64,000 nucleotides of DNA, from positions 1,102,161 through 1,166,160 of the forward strand of contig DATAJP010000002.1 of NCBI GenBank assembly GCA_036262055.1, read 5' to 3'. The notes under the pieces are model-generated. The model was given only the letters and a program-made list of their open reading frames with translations. It was not told where the DNA came from and did not search any database. Origin of the DNA: Ignavibacteria bacterium. Lineage in GTDB: Bacteria; Bacteroidota; Ignavibacteria; Tepidaquicellales; Tepidaquicellaceae. Within the stretch, counting starts at the first letter, position 1; every line of letters begins with the position of its first letter. The position numbers and the translations under genes were made by a program. This document shows, piece by piece, positions 52,643-61,612 of this stretch.

Positions 52643-53674
52643 CTACTTAAACTGCTTCAAAAATCTCACGTCATTTTCATAAAACATTCTTATATCGGGT
52701 ATGCCGTATTTCACCATCAAGGTTCTTTCAATACCCATTCCGAAAGCATAACCTGTATAAACTTCAGGGTCAATGCCGACAGCTTTAAAAACATTCGGGT
52801 CAACCATTCCGCAGCCGAGGATTTCAAGCCAGCCGGTATGCTTGCAGATTCTGCATCCCTGACCTTTGCATAAATAACATTCAACGTCAACTTCCGCAGA
52901 CGGTTCGGTGAACGGAAAATAACTCGGACGCATTCTTATTTTTAAATCTTTCCCAAAAAATTCGCGTGCAAAATATTCAATCGTGCTTTTGAGTTCTCTG
53001 AATGAAACATTTTTATCGACATAAATCCCGTCAACCTGATGAAACATCTCTAAACTTCTTGCAGAAACGTCTTCGTTGCGGTAGCATTTGCCCGGAAGTA
53101 TAAATCTCACCGGGGGCTTATACATTTCCATTATTCTAATCTGCCCAGGTGTAGTATGAGTTCTTAAAACATAATTATCTTTGTCACCCTGGTTTCTCTT
53201 TATAAAAAAGGTATCCTGCATATCGCGTGACGGGTGATGTGCAGGTGTATTCAATGCATCGAAATTATGAAACTCATCTTCAAGCTCAGGACCATCATAA
53301 ATATTAAATCCGATTTTTCTGAATATATTCGAAATATCCTCAAGCGCCTGTGTGATTAAATGTTTTGTTCCCTCATTATAAGTATAACCCGGCAATGATA
53401 AATCAATATTTTCGTCTGATGATTTTAAAGATTTACCAAACTCATCAGTCTTGATATCAAAAAATTCCTGTGCGGAATTTTTTAACTCATTTAAAATTTT
53501 CCCTGTCTGACCTTTCTGAGTTTTGTCGAGAGCTTTGAACTCTTCAAATAAATCATTGAAAAGTCCTTTACGAGAGAGATATTTTAAACGGAATGCTTCA
53601 AGTGTATTCGCATCGGTGACATTAGCTTTTTCAGCTTCTATTTCGGATTGTATGTTCTGTAGTTTGTCGAGCAT
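52643..53674 (-). CDS. pheS: Phenylalanyl-tRNA synthetase alpha subunit
   Basis: 343 residues from the start chosen (MLDKLQNIQS). An upstream in-frame ATG would add seven residues read from repeat DNA, so it is not used. An N-terminal coiled coil (about 1-85) is followed by the class II catalytic domain with ITQALEDISNIFRKIGFNIYDGPELEDEFHNFDALNTPAHHPSRDMQDTFF in separate short blocks (the PxxHPxR motif is TPAHHPSRDMQDTF), KCYRNEDVSARSLEMFHQVDG and GFGMGIERTLMVKYGIPD-like GYAFGMGIERTLM. It charges tRNA-Phe as part of an alpha2-beta2 enzyme. pheT is not next to it in the window. Confidence 0.93.
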   Translation of the reverse strand: MLDKLQNIQSEIEAEKANVTDANTLEAFRLKYLSRKGLFNDLFEEFKALDKTQKGQTGKILNELKNSAQEFFDIKTDEFGKSLKSSDENIDLSLPGYTYNEGTKHLITQALEDISNIFRKIGFNIYDGPELEDEFHNFDALNTPAHHPSRDMQDTFFIKRNQGDKDNYVLRTHTTPGQIRIMEMYKPPVRFILPGKCYRNEDVSARSLEMFHQVDGIYVDKNVSFRELKSTIEYFAREFFGKDLKIRMRPSYFPFTEPSAEVDVECYLCKGQGCRICKHTGWLEILGCGMVDPNVFKAVGIDPEVYTGYAFGMGIERTLMVKYGIPDIRMFYENDVRFLKQFK

Positions 53675-53678
53675 TTGC

Positions 53679-53721
53679 ACACCCCGTCCCGACAAGTCGG
53701 GACACCCCTCTCAAGAGGGGA
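53679..53721. repeat. Two-hairpin interspersed repeat (CCCCTCTTGAGAGGGG family)
   Basis: TCCCGACAAGTCGGGA and CCCCTCTCAAGAGGGG hairpins side by side, flanked by CACCCCG. The inverted copy at 63485 has the same plan, with a different inner stem. Confidence 0.65.
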
Positions 53722-53807
53722 TTTTGTTTTGAAGAATTGTTGTGTATATAAAAAAGGCAGTTAAAAATAATTTAACCGCCTTGAAAAGTTAATCGTAAAA
53801 TTTGAAA

Positions 53808-54155
53808 CTATGCGTTTGCAAATTTCACTATTTCGTTGAATGCTTCAATGTTGTTGTAAGCTAAGTCAGCGAGAGTCTTTCTGTTGATGTCAATGTTTTT
53901 CTTGTTCAATGCGTTCATCAACTGAGAGTAAGAAGTGTTGTTCATTCTTGCGGCAGCGTTGATACGCGTTATCCACAAGCTTCTGTAAACTCTCTTTTTT
54001 AATCTTCTGTCTTTGTATGCATGTGATAAGCCTTTATCTACAGCATTCTTAGCTACTGTATATACTTTGCTTCTGGCTCCCCAGTAACCCTTTGCAGAGT
54101 CCATAACTTTTTTTCTTCTGGCTTTTGAAGCTACTTTATTTTTTGAACGTGGCAC
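53808..54155 (-). CDS. rplT: 50S ribosomal protein L20
   Basis: 115 residues. [41 protein letters not shown] and [19 protein letters not shown] are standard L20 blocks. It binds 23S RNA early in assembly and often represses its own operon. It follows rpmI by 35 bp. Confidence 0.97.
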   Translation of the reverse strand: MPRSKNKVASKARRKKVMDSAKGYWGARSKVYTVAKNAVDKGLSHAYKDRRLKKRVYRSLWITRINAAARMNNTSYSQLMNALNKKNIDINRKTLADLAYNNIEAFNEIVKFANA

Positions 54156-54190
54156 GACTTGTCTCCTTTAAAAATTTATTGTTTATAAAA

Positions 54191-54388
54191 TTATTCGGCA
54201 AGAATCATTCTTTTCACGCGCTTTGAATCGGCTTCCGATACAAGCGTTGCGCTTCTTAAATGTCTCTTTCTTCCCGGTGACTTCTTCGTGAGAATGTGGC
54301 TTCTGAATGCTTTTTCTCTTTTGATTTTACCGCCGGAAGTTTTCTTGAATCTCTTTGCCGCTCCGCGGTTGCTTTTCATTTTTGGCAT
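54191..54388 (-). CDS. rpmI: 50S ribosomal protein L35
   Basis: 65 residues, very basic: [20 protein letters not shown] and [16 protein letters not shown] are L35 signatures. Third gene of thrS-infC-rpmI-rplT. Confidence 0.96.
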   Translation of the reverse strand: MPKMKSNRGAAKRFKKTSGGKIKREKAFRSHILTKKSPGRKRHLRSATLVSEADSKRVKRMILAE

Positions 54389-54413
54389 TATCGTAGTTAT
54401 TTATTTTTTAAAC

Positions 54414-55052
54414 TTATACTTGTTCCTGGTTTAATTGACTGCTTTCTGATTTCGTTTCTTTCTGTTCTTTGCTTTCAGTTTTTTCTTTCAGCTTCTGTTC
54501 TTTTTGTTCTTTAGCTTTGTAAGTTTGTATCTTGTTCTTATCAGGAGTAAAATACGCAATCAACTGTTTTCCTTCCATTCTCGGAGGGGCTTCAAGCTTG
54601 CTTACATCATCAAGCTTTGCAATTATGTCATCCATTAGCTTTCTTCCAAACTCAGGATGTGTAATCATTCTGCCTTTGAATGTTACAGTCGCTTTTACTT
54701 TATGTCCATCTATTACAAACTGATGTAAGTGCTTTGTCTTAAACTCGATGTCATGTTTATCCGTGTTCGGATTGAAACGGATTTCTTTCATTTCAAGCTG
54801 TGCAGTATGCTTCTTTGTCTGCTTCTCGCGCTTCTGTCTTTCGTAATTATACTTACCGTAATCGGAAATTTTGCAAACCGGCGGTTTTGAATTCGGTGCT
54901 ATTTCAATTAAGTCAAGCTGTTTACTCTGAGCTAATTTTAAAGCATCCGAAGTATTCATCACTCCTAACGAATCACCGTTATCATCAATCACTCTAATCT
55001 GTGGGACTCTTATGTCCTGATTTATTCGTTCTTTATATCTCTTGTCTCGGAT
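54414..55052 (-). CDS. infC: Translation initiation factor IF-3, apparent AUC start
   Basis: 212 residues when started at ATC 55052-55050. The N-domain reads RDKRYKERINQDIRVPQ then IRVIDDNGDSLGV, matching IF-3 openings. An in-frame TAA lies four codons before the ATC, and no ATG, GTG or TTG falls between it and the conserved block, so the start must be a rare codon. A GAGAGGA ribosome site is 4 nt before it. IF-3 in E. coli also starts at a rare codon (AUU) and represses itself by rejecting it; the same logic is likely here. The C-domain contains KHDIEFKTKHLHQFVIDGHKV. The Glu/Lys/Gln-rich tail (about 175-212) is longer than usual. The first ATG would give a truncated 192-residue form lacking conserved sequence. 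Confidence 0.88.
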   Translation of the reverse strand: MRDKRYKERINQDIRVPQIRVIDDNGDSLGVMNTSDALKLAQSKQLDLIEIAPNSKPPVCKISDYGKYNYERQKREKQTKKHTAQLEMKEIRFNPNTDKHDIEFKTKHLHQFVIDGHKVKATVTFKGRMITHPEFGRKLMDDIIAKLDDVSKLEAPPRMEGKQLIAYFTPDKNKIQTYKAKEQKEQKLKEKTESKEQKETKSESSQLNQEQV

Positions 55053-55094
55053 TTTGTCCTCTCTTTAATTTAATTTTTATAAATGAACCCCCAT

Positions 55095-57050
55095 TTATAA
55101 CTTTTGATTAATCTGTAATTTAACCTTTTCAATAAACTCTTTCAATCCAGATTTACCGGTATCTCCCTTTTTATGCTCCCGGATTGAAACTTCTTTATTT
55201 TCCCTTTCTTTTTCACCAACTACTAGCATATATGGGATTTTTTTGGTCTCTGCTTCACGTATTTTATAACCGATTTTCTCGTTTCTATCGTCTAATAAAC
55301 ATCTAATTTTATTAGATTTAAGTTCAGTTTCGATTTTCTTTGCATATTCTTTAACGGCATCAGTTATAGGTAATATTGCCACCTGAACAGGGCATAACCA
55401 AAGCGGAAATTCACCCGCATAATTTTCAATAAGCATTCCGGTGAACCTTTCAAACGAACCAAAAGGCGCACGGTGAATAATTATCGGTCTATGCTTTTGC
55501 CCATCAGCACCGGTATAAGTTAAATCGAATCTTTCGGGCATGACATAATCTATCTGCACAGTTCCTAATTGCCACTCACGACCGATTGCATCTTTTACAA
55601 TGAAGTCAAGCTTAGGTCCGTAAAAACTTGCTTCACCGATTCCGATATAATAATCTATACCCATTTTATCTGCGGCTGCTTTCACATCAGCTTCAGCTTT
55701 CACCCACATCTCATCATCACCTCCGTACTTTGATTTATTATCAAGGTCACGGAAAGACAATCGGGTTTTAAAATCTTTGAAGCCTAAAGTTTGAAAAACA
55801 TATTGGGTAAGTTCAATCACATCACAAGTTTCTTCAAGCAATTGTTCCTGAGTGCAATATATATGAGAGTCATCCTGAGTAAATCCGCGAACACGAATAA
55901 GCCCGTTCAATTCACCTGACTGTTCATACCGATACACGGTTCCTGATTCAGCAAACTTAACGGGAAGGTCCCTGTAACTTCTCGGCTTTGATAAATAAAT
56001 TAAATGATGATGCGGACAGTTCATCGGTTTCAAAAGATACTCTTCTTCTTTTCCGGTTTCATCAGCAAACTTAAGCGGAGGATACTGCGAATCTTTGTAA
56101 TAAGGATAGTGTCCCGATTGTTTATACAAATCTATCTTTGCAATATGCGGAGTAACAACCGGCTGATATCCGCGTTTCAATTGTTCTTCTTTCAAAAAAT
56201 TTTCAAGCTCGGTTCTTATTATAGTTCCATTTGGAAGCCATATAGGTAATCCACCTCCGACCTTCGGAGAAATCATAAACAGCTCAAGGTCATGACCGAT
56301 TTTTCTGTTGTCACGCTTTTTAGCTTCTTCGAGAAAATTAACATATTCATCCAATTCTTTCTGTTTTGGAAAGGAAATGCCATAAATTCTCTGCAATTGT
56401 TGTCGATTTTCATCTCCGCGCCAGTATGAACCGGATACCGACAATAGTTTTATTGCCTTAACTTTATCGGTTGACGGCAGATGCGGACCTCTGCACAAAT
56501 CAGTGAACTCACCCTGCTCATATAAAGAAACAACATCTTCATCTTTTGCAATGGTTTCGAGAATTTCTACTTTATAAGGGTCTTTGCGTTTTGATTTAAA
56601 AAATTCAATAGCTTCTTTTCTTGGCAGCTCTTTTCTCACAGGCTTCAATCCGCGCTTTGCAATTTCTTTCATTTTGTTTTCAATCTGCGCAAGCTCTTTA
56701 TCTCCGAATCGAACTTTTGAATCTATGTCATAATAAAATCCATGCTCGATAGGAGGACCAACGCCGAACATTGCTCCGGGAAATAATTCCTCTATTGCCT
56801 GTGCCATCATGTGCGAAGTAGTATGCCAGTAAACTTCTTTTCCTTTTTCTGAATCAAACTTATGTAATGTGATTGTTGCATCTTCATTAATAGATGCATT
56901 CACATCTTTCATTTTGCCGTTCACTTCGGCAGCAAGAATTTCTTCAGCAAGACGTTTGCTTATTGACATGGCGATGTCATTAGCGCTTACGCCTTTCGGA
57001 AATTCCTTCACGTTCCCGTCAGGGAAAGTAATTTTAATTTTGTCTTCCAT
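55095..57050 (-). CDS. thrS: Threonyl-tRNA synthetase
   Basis: 651 residues, full length. A TGS domain (about 1-62), the editing domain with HTTSHMMAQAIEELFP (zinc-like HxxxH), and the class II catalytic domain with LLKPMNCPHHHLIY, YRYEQSGELNGLIRVRGFTQDD, and the anticodon domain (PVQVAILPITDAV). It charges tRNA-Thr and edits Ser. It is preceded by a large inverted repeat at 57103-57235 and a tRNA-Val gene on the same strand. Confidence 0.97.
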   Translation of the reverse strand: MEDKIKITFPDGNVKEFPKGVSANDIAMSISKRLAEEILAAEVNGKMKDVNASINEDATITLHKFDSEKGKEVYWHTTSHMMAQAIEELFPGAMFGVGPPIEHGFYYDIDSKVRFGDKELAQIENKMKEIAKRGLKPVRKELPRKEAIEFFKSKRKDPYKVEILETIAKDEDVVSLYEQGEFTDLCRGPHLPSTDKVKAIKLLSVSGSYWRGDENRQQLQRIYGISFPKQKELDEYVNFLEEAKKRDNRKIGHDLELFMISPKVGGGLPIWLPNGTIIRTELENFLKEEQLKRGYQPVVTPHIAKIDLYKQSGHYPYYKDSQYPPLKFADETGKEEEYLLKPMNCPHHHLIYLSKPRSYRDLPVKFAESGTVYRYEQSGELNGLIRVRGFTQDDSHIYCTQEQLLEETCDVIELTQYVFQTLGFKDFKTRLSFRDLDNKSKYGGDDEMWVKAEADVKAAADKMGIDYYIGIGEASFYGPKLDFIVKDAIGREWQLGTVQIDYVMPERFDLTYTGADGQKHRPIIIHRAPFGSFERFTGMLIENYAGEFPLWLCPVQVAILPITDAVKEYAKKIETELKSNKIRCLLDDRNEKIGYKIREAETKKIPYMLVVGEKERENKEVSIREHKKGDTGKSGLKEFIEKVKLQINQKL

Positions 57051-57102
57051 AAGTTTTATTCCTTAACTTTTTTGTTCAAGTGTTTAAAAAGGAAATTATT
57101 AA

Positions 57103-57235
57103 ATAAAAAAACGCCGAGTATTAGAATATCGTTTTACCATAGCACAATATTCACGCTGTTATTCTTAGCGTGTGAATGTTGTTGTGCTATATGTAAAGTT
57201 TAAAAACATTTATTCTAATAATCAGCGTTTTTTAT
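57103..57235 (-). terminator. Nested inverted repeat in front of thrS, probably terminator/attenuator
   Basis: The outer arms (AACGCCGAGTATTAGAATA at 57110-57128 and its near complement at 57211-57229) match 17 of 19, and an inner imperfect stem (ATAGCACAA...TTGTGCTAT) lies within. Both ends carry A or T runs, so it can act on either strand. Reading on the minus strand it lies 26 bp behind tRNA-Val and 52 bp before the thrS start. No T-box sequence was seen. Confidence 0.6.
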
Positions 57236-57260
57236 AAACTTCTAAATACTTTAAATATTG

Positions 57261-57334
57261 TGGGCGGTAATGGAGTCGAACCAATGACCTTTACGATGTC
57301 AACGTAACGCTCTAACCAACTGAGCTAACCGCCC
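57261..57334 (-). tRNA. tRNA-Val(GAC)
   Basis: Acceptor GGGCGGT pairs with ACCGCCC, D-arm GCTCAGTTGGTTAGAGC, anticodon stem TTACG/CGTAA around TTGACAT (anticodon GAC), T-arm with GGTTCGACTCC, discriminator A73. CCA is not encoded. Confidence 0.94.
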
Positions 57335-57505
57335 GTTGGATTATATCAAAATAGCCAATTTTTACGGCTTTTTCAACGCCAAATAAGAATTTAACGCGGA
57401 AACTCATAAAATCGGCAGGTTTTAAATATTTTTAGTTGAAAATTTTTTGACAATATTTAAGCTTTATGATTCTTTATAACGTTTTATTCTAATTAAATAA
57501 ATATT

Positions 57506-57922
57506 ATGCTCAGATTAATTTTATTTTTAAGTTTTACTTTTTTATTTTCATCACAAGTTTTCTCACAGGATGACACAAAGCACCGAATTGACACAATGCT
57601 CGATTCTTGTTTAAGCATAACGGAAAATATGTCAACGATGGGAATGGTTGAATGCACGGATAAAGCCGCAAAAGAATGGGATAAAGAAATGAACCGTGTT
57701 TATAACAAGCTCAAACAAATCCTTCCGGCAGATGATTTTGAAAAACTTCAGTCCTCACAGCGTGAATGGATTAAATACAAAGACCTGGAAATCGAGGCAA
57801 TAAATTCAATTTACAGTAAAATGGACGGAACTATGTATATTCCTATGAACGTCAGCGCAATTATGGAACTCACACGAGCACGAACAATTCAATTACAATC
57901 TTATTTATTTTTGTTTGAATAA
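57506..57922 (+). CDS. Exported DUF1311/LprI-like protein
   Basis: 138 residues. A signal peptide (cleavage near VFS|QDD) is followed by the LprI_N pattern: two Cys (residues about 30 and 46), AAKEWDKEMNRVYNKLKQIL and LQSSQREWIKYKDLEIEAI. Relatives in other phyla inhibit lysozyme or have unknown roles. The function here is unproven. Confidence 0.82.
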   Translation: MLRLILFLSFTFLFSSQVFSQDDTKHRIDTMLDSCLSITENMSTMGMVECTDKAAKEWDKEMNRVYNKLKQILPADDFEKLQSSQREWIKYKDLEIEAINSIYSKMDGTMYIPMNVSAIMELTRARTIQLQSYLFLFE

Positions 57923-57946
57923 AACAATTATAAATAAATCTTATTG

Positions 57947-57971
57947 TCATTCCTGCGGAGGCAGGAATCCA
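57947..57971. repeat. REP-like palindrome (CATTCCTGC family)
   Basis: ATTCCTGC-ggag-GCAGGAAT with flanking TC and CC, in the convergent gap between the LprI-like and EamA genes. Same family as 52584 and 63547. Confidence 0.6.
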
Positions 57972-57986
57972 TCAAAGTAACGCATG

Positions 57987-58906
57987 CTATTTTTTCTCTG
58001 TGTTCTCTGTGGCTTCATTGTGTGCATTTTTCAATTTTCTGGCTCTAATTTTCACTAAGTTTAGCACCAGCGACGTTCCAAGCAAAATCAATATAATACC
58101 GCCAATCATATTGATGGAAATATGCTCACCGAGAAAAATAACCGAAAGTAAAATACCGAAAACAGGAATCAAAAAAGTTACTGTCAGTGCTTTTGTCGGA
58201 CCGACATCTTTCACAAGTTTATAATATAATAGATAAGCTATTGCACTGCACAAAATCGCTAAACACAAAATATTTACCGTTACAGGCAAATTAAAATTAA
58301 ACGCTTTATCAGATAAAAATACGGTCGGAAAAATAAATGCTCCTCCAAAAAGTTGTGCTATGCCGGTGATACCTGTTGAGTTTATATGCGAGGTTTTCTT
58401 CTTCATATAAACACCTGCAAGTCCGTAACACATTGACGCGAGCAAACAAAAAGCGATGCTTAGTATTTCATTCGTTTTTAAGCTCACCGTAGCAATGTTC
58501 GTAGTTAGAGCAACACCGAACATTCCAAGAATTAACCCTAATATTTTTTGAAAGTTTAATTTATCTGAAAGCCATATTGCAGAAAAGACAGCGCCGAAAA
58601 GAGGCGCAGTAGAATTTAAAATTGCCAGCATTGATGCGGGCAAATGCTGGGCGGCATAAGCAAACAATGTAAATGGGATCCCCGAGTTAAGAACTCCTAT
58701 AACAAAATATTCCTTATAATACTTTTTAACCTCAGGATTAAACCCGGTAATTAAAAAATAAACAATCATAAAAACTCCACCTATCAGCAAGCGAATCGAC
58801 GCAGTTGAATATGGTCCAATCTGGGAACCGTAAGCTTTGTGAACATAAATGATGCTCCCCATATTGCTGCAAGAAGAATAAGTCGGAGTAAGTCTGAAAT
58901 CGACAA
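57987..58906 (-). CDS. EamA/DMT-family transporter, frameshifted near the 5' end
   Basis: The main frame encodes about 300 residues with ten membrane helices in two EamA repeats (for example ILNSTAPLFGAVFSAIWLSD and LIPVFGILLSVIFLGEHIS). The expected first helix is not in that frame: upstream of a CCC run (plus-strand GGG 58823-58825) the correct sequence LRLILLAAIWGASFMFTKL lies in the neighbouring frame, starting at a TTG at 58906. One base is missing in the C run, which joins KLTVP to QIGPYSTAS. The nominal main-frame start at 58961 would give a nonsense N-terminus. It is either a pseudogene or a sequencing slip. Drug or metabolite exporters are typical of the family. Confidence 0.75.
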
Positions 58907-59019
58907 TAAAATGTGTTGAGTTTATGAAACAATATACATACAAAATTACAAATTGTTTCACATATACAACAACCGATAAATTAACATATAATTTTTTGGT
59001 GGTTAAAAGATGATACCTA

Positions 59020-60240
59020 TTATTTCACAAGCATCATCTTTTTAGTGGCGGTAAACTTCTTTTCTCCCGAAAGAGAAAAGAAGTTTAGTGTGTATAAATA
59101 AACACCTGCGGGGGAACTTTTAGCATTCCAGTCCACAACGTACTCACCGGGACTGAAATTTTGTTTTGCAAGCGTCTCGACTTCGCGACCGGCAATATCG
59201 AAAATTTTTATCTGTACAAATCCTGAGTTTAGTATTTCAAAATTTATTTTTGTAGATGGATTAAAAGGATTGGGATAATTCTGATGAAGCTTAAAGTTAT
59301 CCGGCAACTGTGAAGAAATCTGTTCAACTCCTACGCCAAAGTTTTCAGTCCATAATACTGTGCCGATTGCTCCGCATGCTACGGCTACGTTTTCGTTGAA
59401 CATATAAACTGACTGCAAATCATTTATTGTCGGGCTTAAGCTTATGTCCCAGCTTGTTCCGCCATTCAATGTTTTAAAAATTAATCCGCCGCTTCCGACC
59501 ATGAAACCCTTTGATGCGTTTGCAAAATCTATTGAGTTAATGCCGTTCAAATTTCTTACAAGAGTATCCCACGTTGCGCCTCCGTTTGCAGTTTTGTAAA
59601 GAGTGGTTCCAACAATCCAACCGTGCTCTGCATTTAAGAAACTGGAGCTTTTGAAAATCCCTCCGAACTCCGCAATTTGATTCCAGTTAGCTCCTGCTAA
59701 GGTTGTTTTATAAACTCTTCCATTATCACCGCAGGCATAACCTGTTGTATTGCTGACGTTATCGATTGTATAAAATGTGTATGTATTGCCCGTATATTGC
59801 TGAACCCAGTTAAGTCCGTAATTAACAGTTCTGAAAATTTTTCCGCCTTCACCGCATATTAATCCTGTTCCATCAGGAGAAAGTGAAACCGAAGTTAAAG
59901 CACTTGAAACTCCGCTCGATGCTTCCGACCAATTAAGTCCACCGTTATTAGTCCATAAGATTTTTCCTGATGAACCTACGCAAACACCTGAGTTTTCATT
60001 TGCGAATGATATTGATAAGAGATAATACTGTGAATGCTGATTGACAAGCGACCAGTTAATTCCGTAATTTGTTGACATGTAAATTCTTCCGTCCTCACCG
60101 CATGTAAAGAGAGTTTGCAGGTTTGTCATGGTGATGTCATATAACCTTCCGCCGAAATCCGTACTTATTTCCTTCCAGCCAAGCTGAGCATTTGCAGAAC
60201 CGTATGCAAAAAGCAATAAGAGTAATAAAATTTTTTTCAT
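59020..60240 (-). CDS. T9SS-exported YCF48/BNR-repeat protein
   Basis: 406 residues. A signal peptide (cleavage near ANA|QLG) precedes a beta-propeller made of repeats such as GEDGRIYMSTNYGINW, GSSGKILWTNNGGLNW and GSGGLIFKTLNGGTSW (Ycf48/BNR type, about seven copies). A type A T9SS sorting domain follows (NYPNPFNPSTKINF, about 320-406, ending ATKKMMLVK). It is likely a secreted or surface-attached propeller protein; binding partner unknown. Confidence 0.85.
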   Translation of the reverse strand: MKKILLLLLLFAYGSANAQLGWKEISTDFGGRLYDITMTNLQTLFTCGEDGRIYMSTNYGINWSLVNQHSQYYLLSISFANENSGVCVGSSGKILWTNNGGLNWSEASSGVSSALTSVSLSPDGTGLICGEGGKIFRTVNYGLNWVQQYTGNTYTFYTIDNVSNTTGYACGDNGRVYKTTLAGANWNQIAEFGGIFKSSSFLNAEHGWIVGTTLYKTANGGATWDTLVRNLNGINSIDFANASKGFMVGSGGLIFKTLNGGTSWDISLSPTINDLQSVYMFNENVAVACGAIGTVLWTENFGVGVEQISSQLPDNFKLHQNYPNPFNPSTKINFEILNSGFVQIKIFDIAGREVETLAKQNFSPGEYVVDWNAKSSPAGVYLYTLNFFSLSGEKKFTATKKMMLVK

Positions 60241-60265
60241 TATCTGAGCAGGGTATAATTTAATT

Positions 60266-61174
60266 TTATTTTTTCAGAATCATTTTTTTAATTTCAGAAA
60301 AATTTTCTGTTTCGAACTTATAAAAATAAACTCCCGATGGATAATTCGCGGCATTCCATTCAACCTCATAAGAGCCTGTAGTCATATTCTGATTTACAAG
60401 TGTCTCAACATTCTGTCCCAATATATTATAAACATTCAATTTCACAAAAGAACTTTGCGGAATCGAAAAAGAAATTTTAGTTGTTGGGTTAAACGGGTTA
60501 GGGTAGTTTTGCGAAAGATGGAAATTACTAATTTGTGATGAAATTTTAGTTATTGAAGTGGTTGTAGTATCACCGTAAACAACCCCATTAATTTTGCATC
60601 CTATTAACGTATCCCAGATATTATGGTTGTATGGACCTGAATAAGAACTGGCGATTGAGGATATAAGACCAATATTTTTTGCAAACTTTCTAAACCCACT
60701 ACCACCTGTAGTAAATTGAGAATTATAACTATATGAATATTTTTTTTGAGATGTGAAAATCCCAAATGCAATTACATTGTTAATTTCCGAGTACACATGC
60801 TTGTGACTGCATGTTTCAATCAAAGAATCACCTAAATTTGCAGATAAATTATATAAAGAGCATTCTTGTATTCCTGATAATTTTACAAAATGACCGGTTT
60901 GAGGATTGAACCTATAATATTCTGAGTTTAATGAATAAAAATTGATTATGTTATAATATTTTATATTATTAATTACAGTATCTTTTTTAACTTCAGTTTT
61001 ATAATATGAAATTATTGGAATACCAGAAGGACCAGTATAAGAAGATTTATATACCCAAAAATTTCCAACTTGCAAAGGGAAGTATCTCGATGAGGTTGTA
61101 TCAATTTCTTGTGAATAACCCTTTACTGCCGGCAGCATTATTATTGAAACTAAAATCAGTAATTTTAACTTCAT
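60266..61174 (-). CDS. T9SS-exported protein of unknown function
   Basis: 302 residues. A signal peptide (cleavage near GYS|QEI) is followed by FPLQVGNFWVYKSSYTGP, a start often seen in secreted proteins of this phylum, a central region with no recognised domain, and a C-terminal T9SS sorting domain (NYPNPFNPTTKISF to GVYFYKFE and a basic end). It lies 25 bp upstream of the BNR-repeat gene on the same strand, so the two may be co-transcribed. Confidence 0.8.
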   Translation of the reverse strand: MKLKLLILVSIIMLPAVKGYSQEIDTTSSRYFPLQVGNFWVYKSSYTGPSGIPIISYYKTEVKKDTVINNIKYYNIINFYSLNSEYYRFNPQTGHFVKLSGIQECSLYNLSANLGDSLIETCSHKHVYSEINNVIAFGIFTSQKKYSYSYNSQFTTGGSGFRKFAKNIGLISSIASSYSGPYNHNIWDTLIGCKINGVVYGDTTTTSITKISSQISNFHLSQNYPNPFNPTTKISFSIPQSSFVKLNVYNILGQNVETLVNQNMTTGSYEVEWNAANYPSGVYFYKFETENFSEIKKMILKK

Positions 61175-61317
61175 ATATTATAAATTTTATAACCTATTAT
61201 TCAGGGAATGGCATTTCTCCAACTTAAATTAAGCAATTTTTAAGCCAAATACTAAACTATTAATTATTAATAGTTTATAAAAATTAACATAATAATTATA
61301 CTATATAAATAAGTTAT
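61175..61317. other. Upstream region of the T9SS gene pair
   Basis: AT-rich, no gene seen. It is the divergent gap between the minus-strand T9SS genes and the small plus-strand gene. Confidence 0.4.
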
Positions 61318-61521
61318 ATGAATAGTTCTGGTAATACTTATTACAAATACAATTGGGCAAACAATGAAAAGCGTAAAACATTAAAAGGAAGGGTATGTAT
61401 TTTAATTTCAAGAGGCAAAATGAATTCATGCTGTATTGAATTTATTGATAATCATCAGCGTGAAATCGTTTCACTGAATTCAATCAGAAAAACTCATTTA
61501 GAAAAATCTTTATTTGACTAA
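61318..61521 (+). CDS. Small protein of unknown function
   Basis: 67 residues, basic: KRKTLKGRVCILISRGKMNS is followed by CCIEFIDNHQREIVSLNSIR. The central part has a beta-rich look reminiscent of short SH3-like folds, but no family is recognised. It sits alone before thyX and has a plausible ATG; the codon use looks like its neighbours. Confidence 0.5.
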   Translation: MNSSGNTYYKYNWANNEKRKTLKGRVCILISRGKMNSCCIEFIDNHQREIVSLNSIRKTHLEKSLFD

Positions 61522-61612
61522 CTTCTTGCCTCTTACCTTTCACCTTTGATTTTTTATAATTATTTTACATCTCAACTCACAGATTTTTTCAAATCTTTAA
61601 ACGCATATCTTA

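Noticed and set aside
52434..52682. Frame running through tRNA-Ser
   Set aside because: It is read from the tRNA, its terminator and REP-like repeats.
57103..57235. T-box riboswitch before thrS
   Set aside because: No T-box sequence (TGGNACCGCG type) or specifier-loop arrangement could be found, and the structure is a simple nested inverted repeat.
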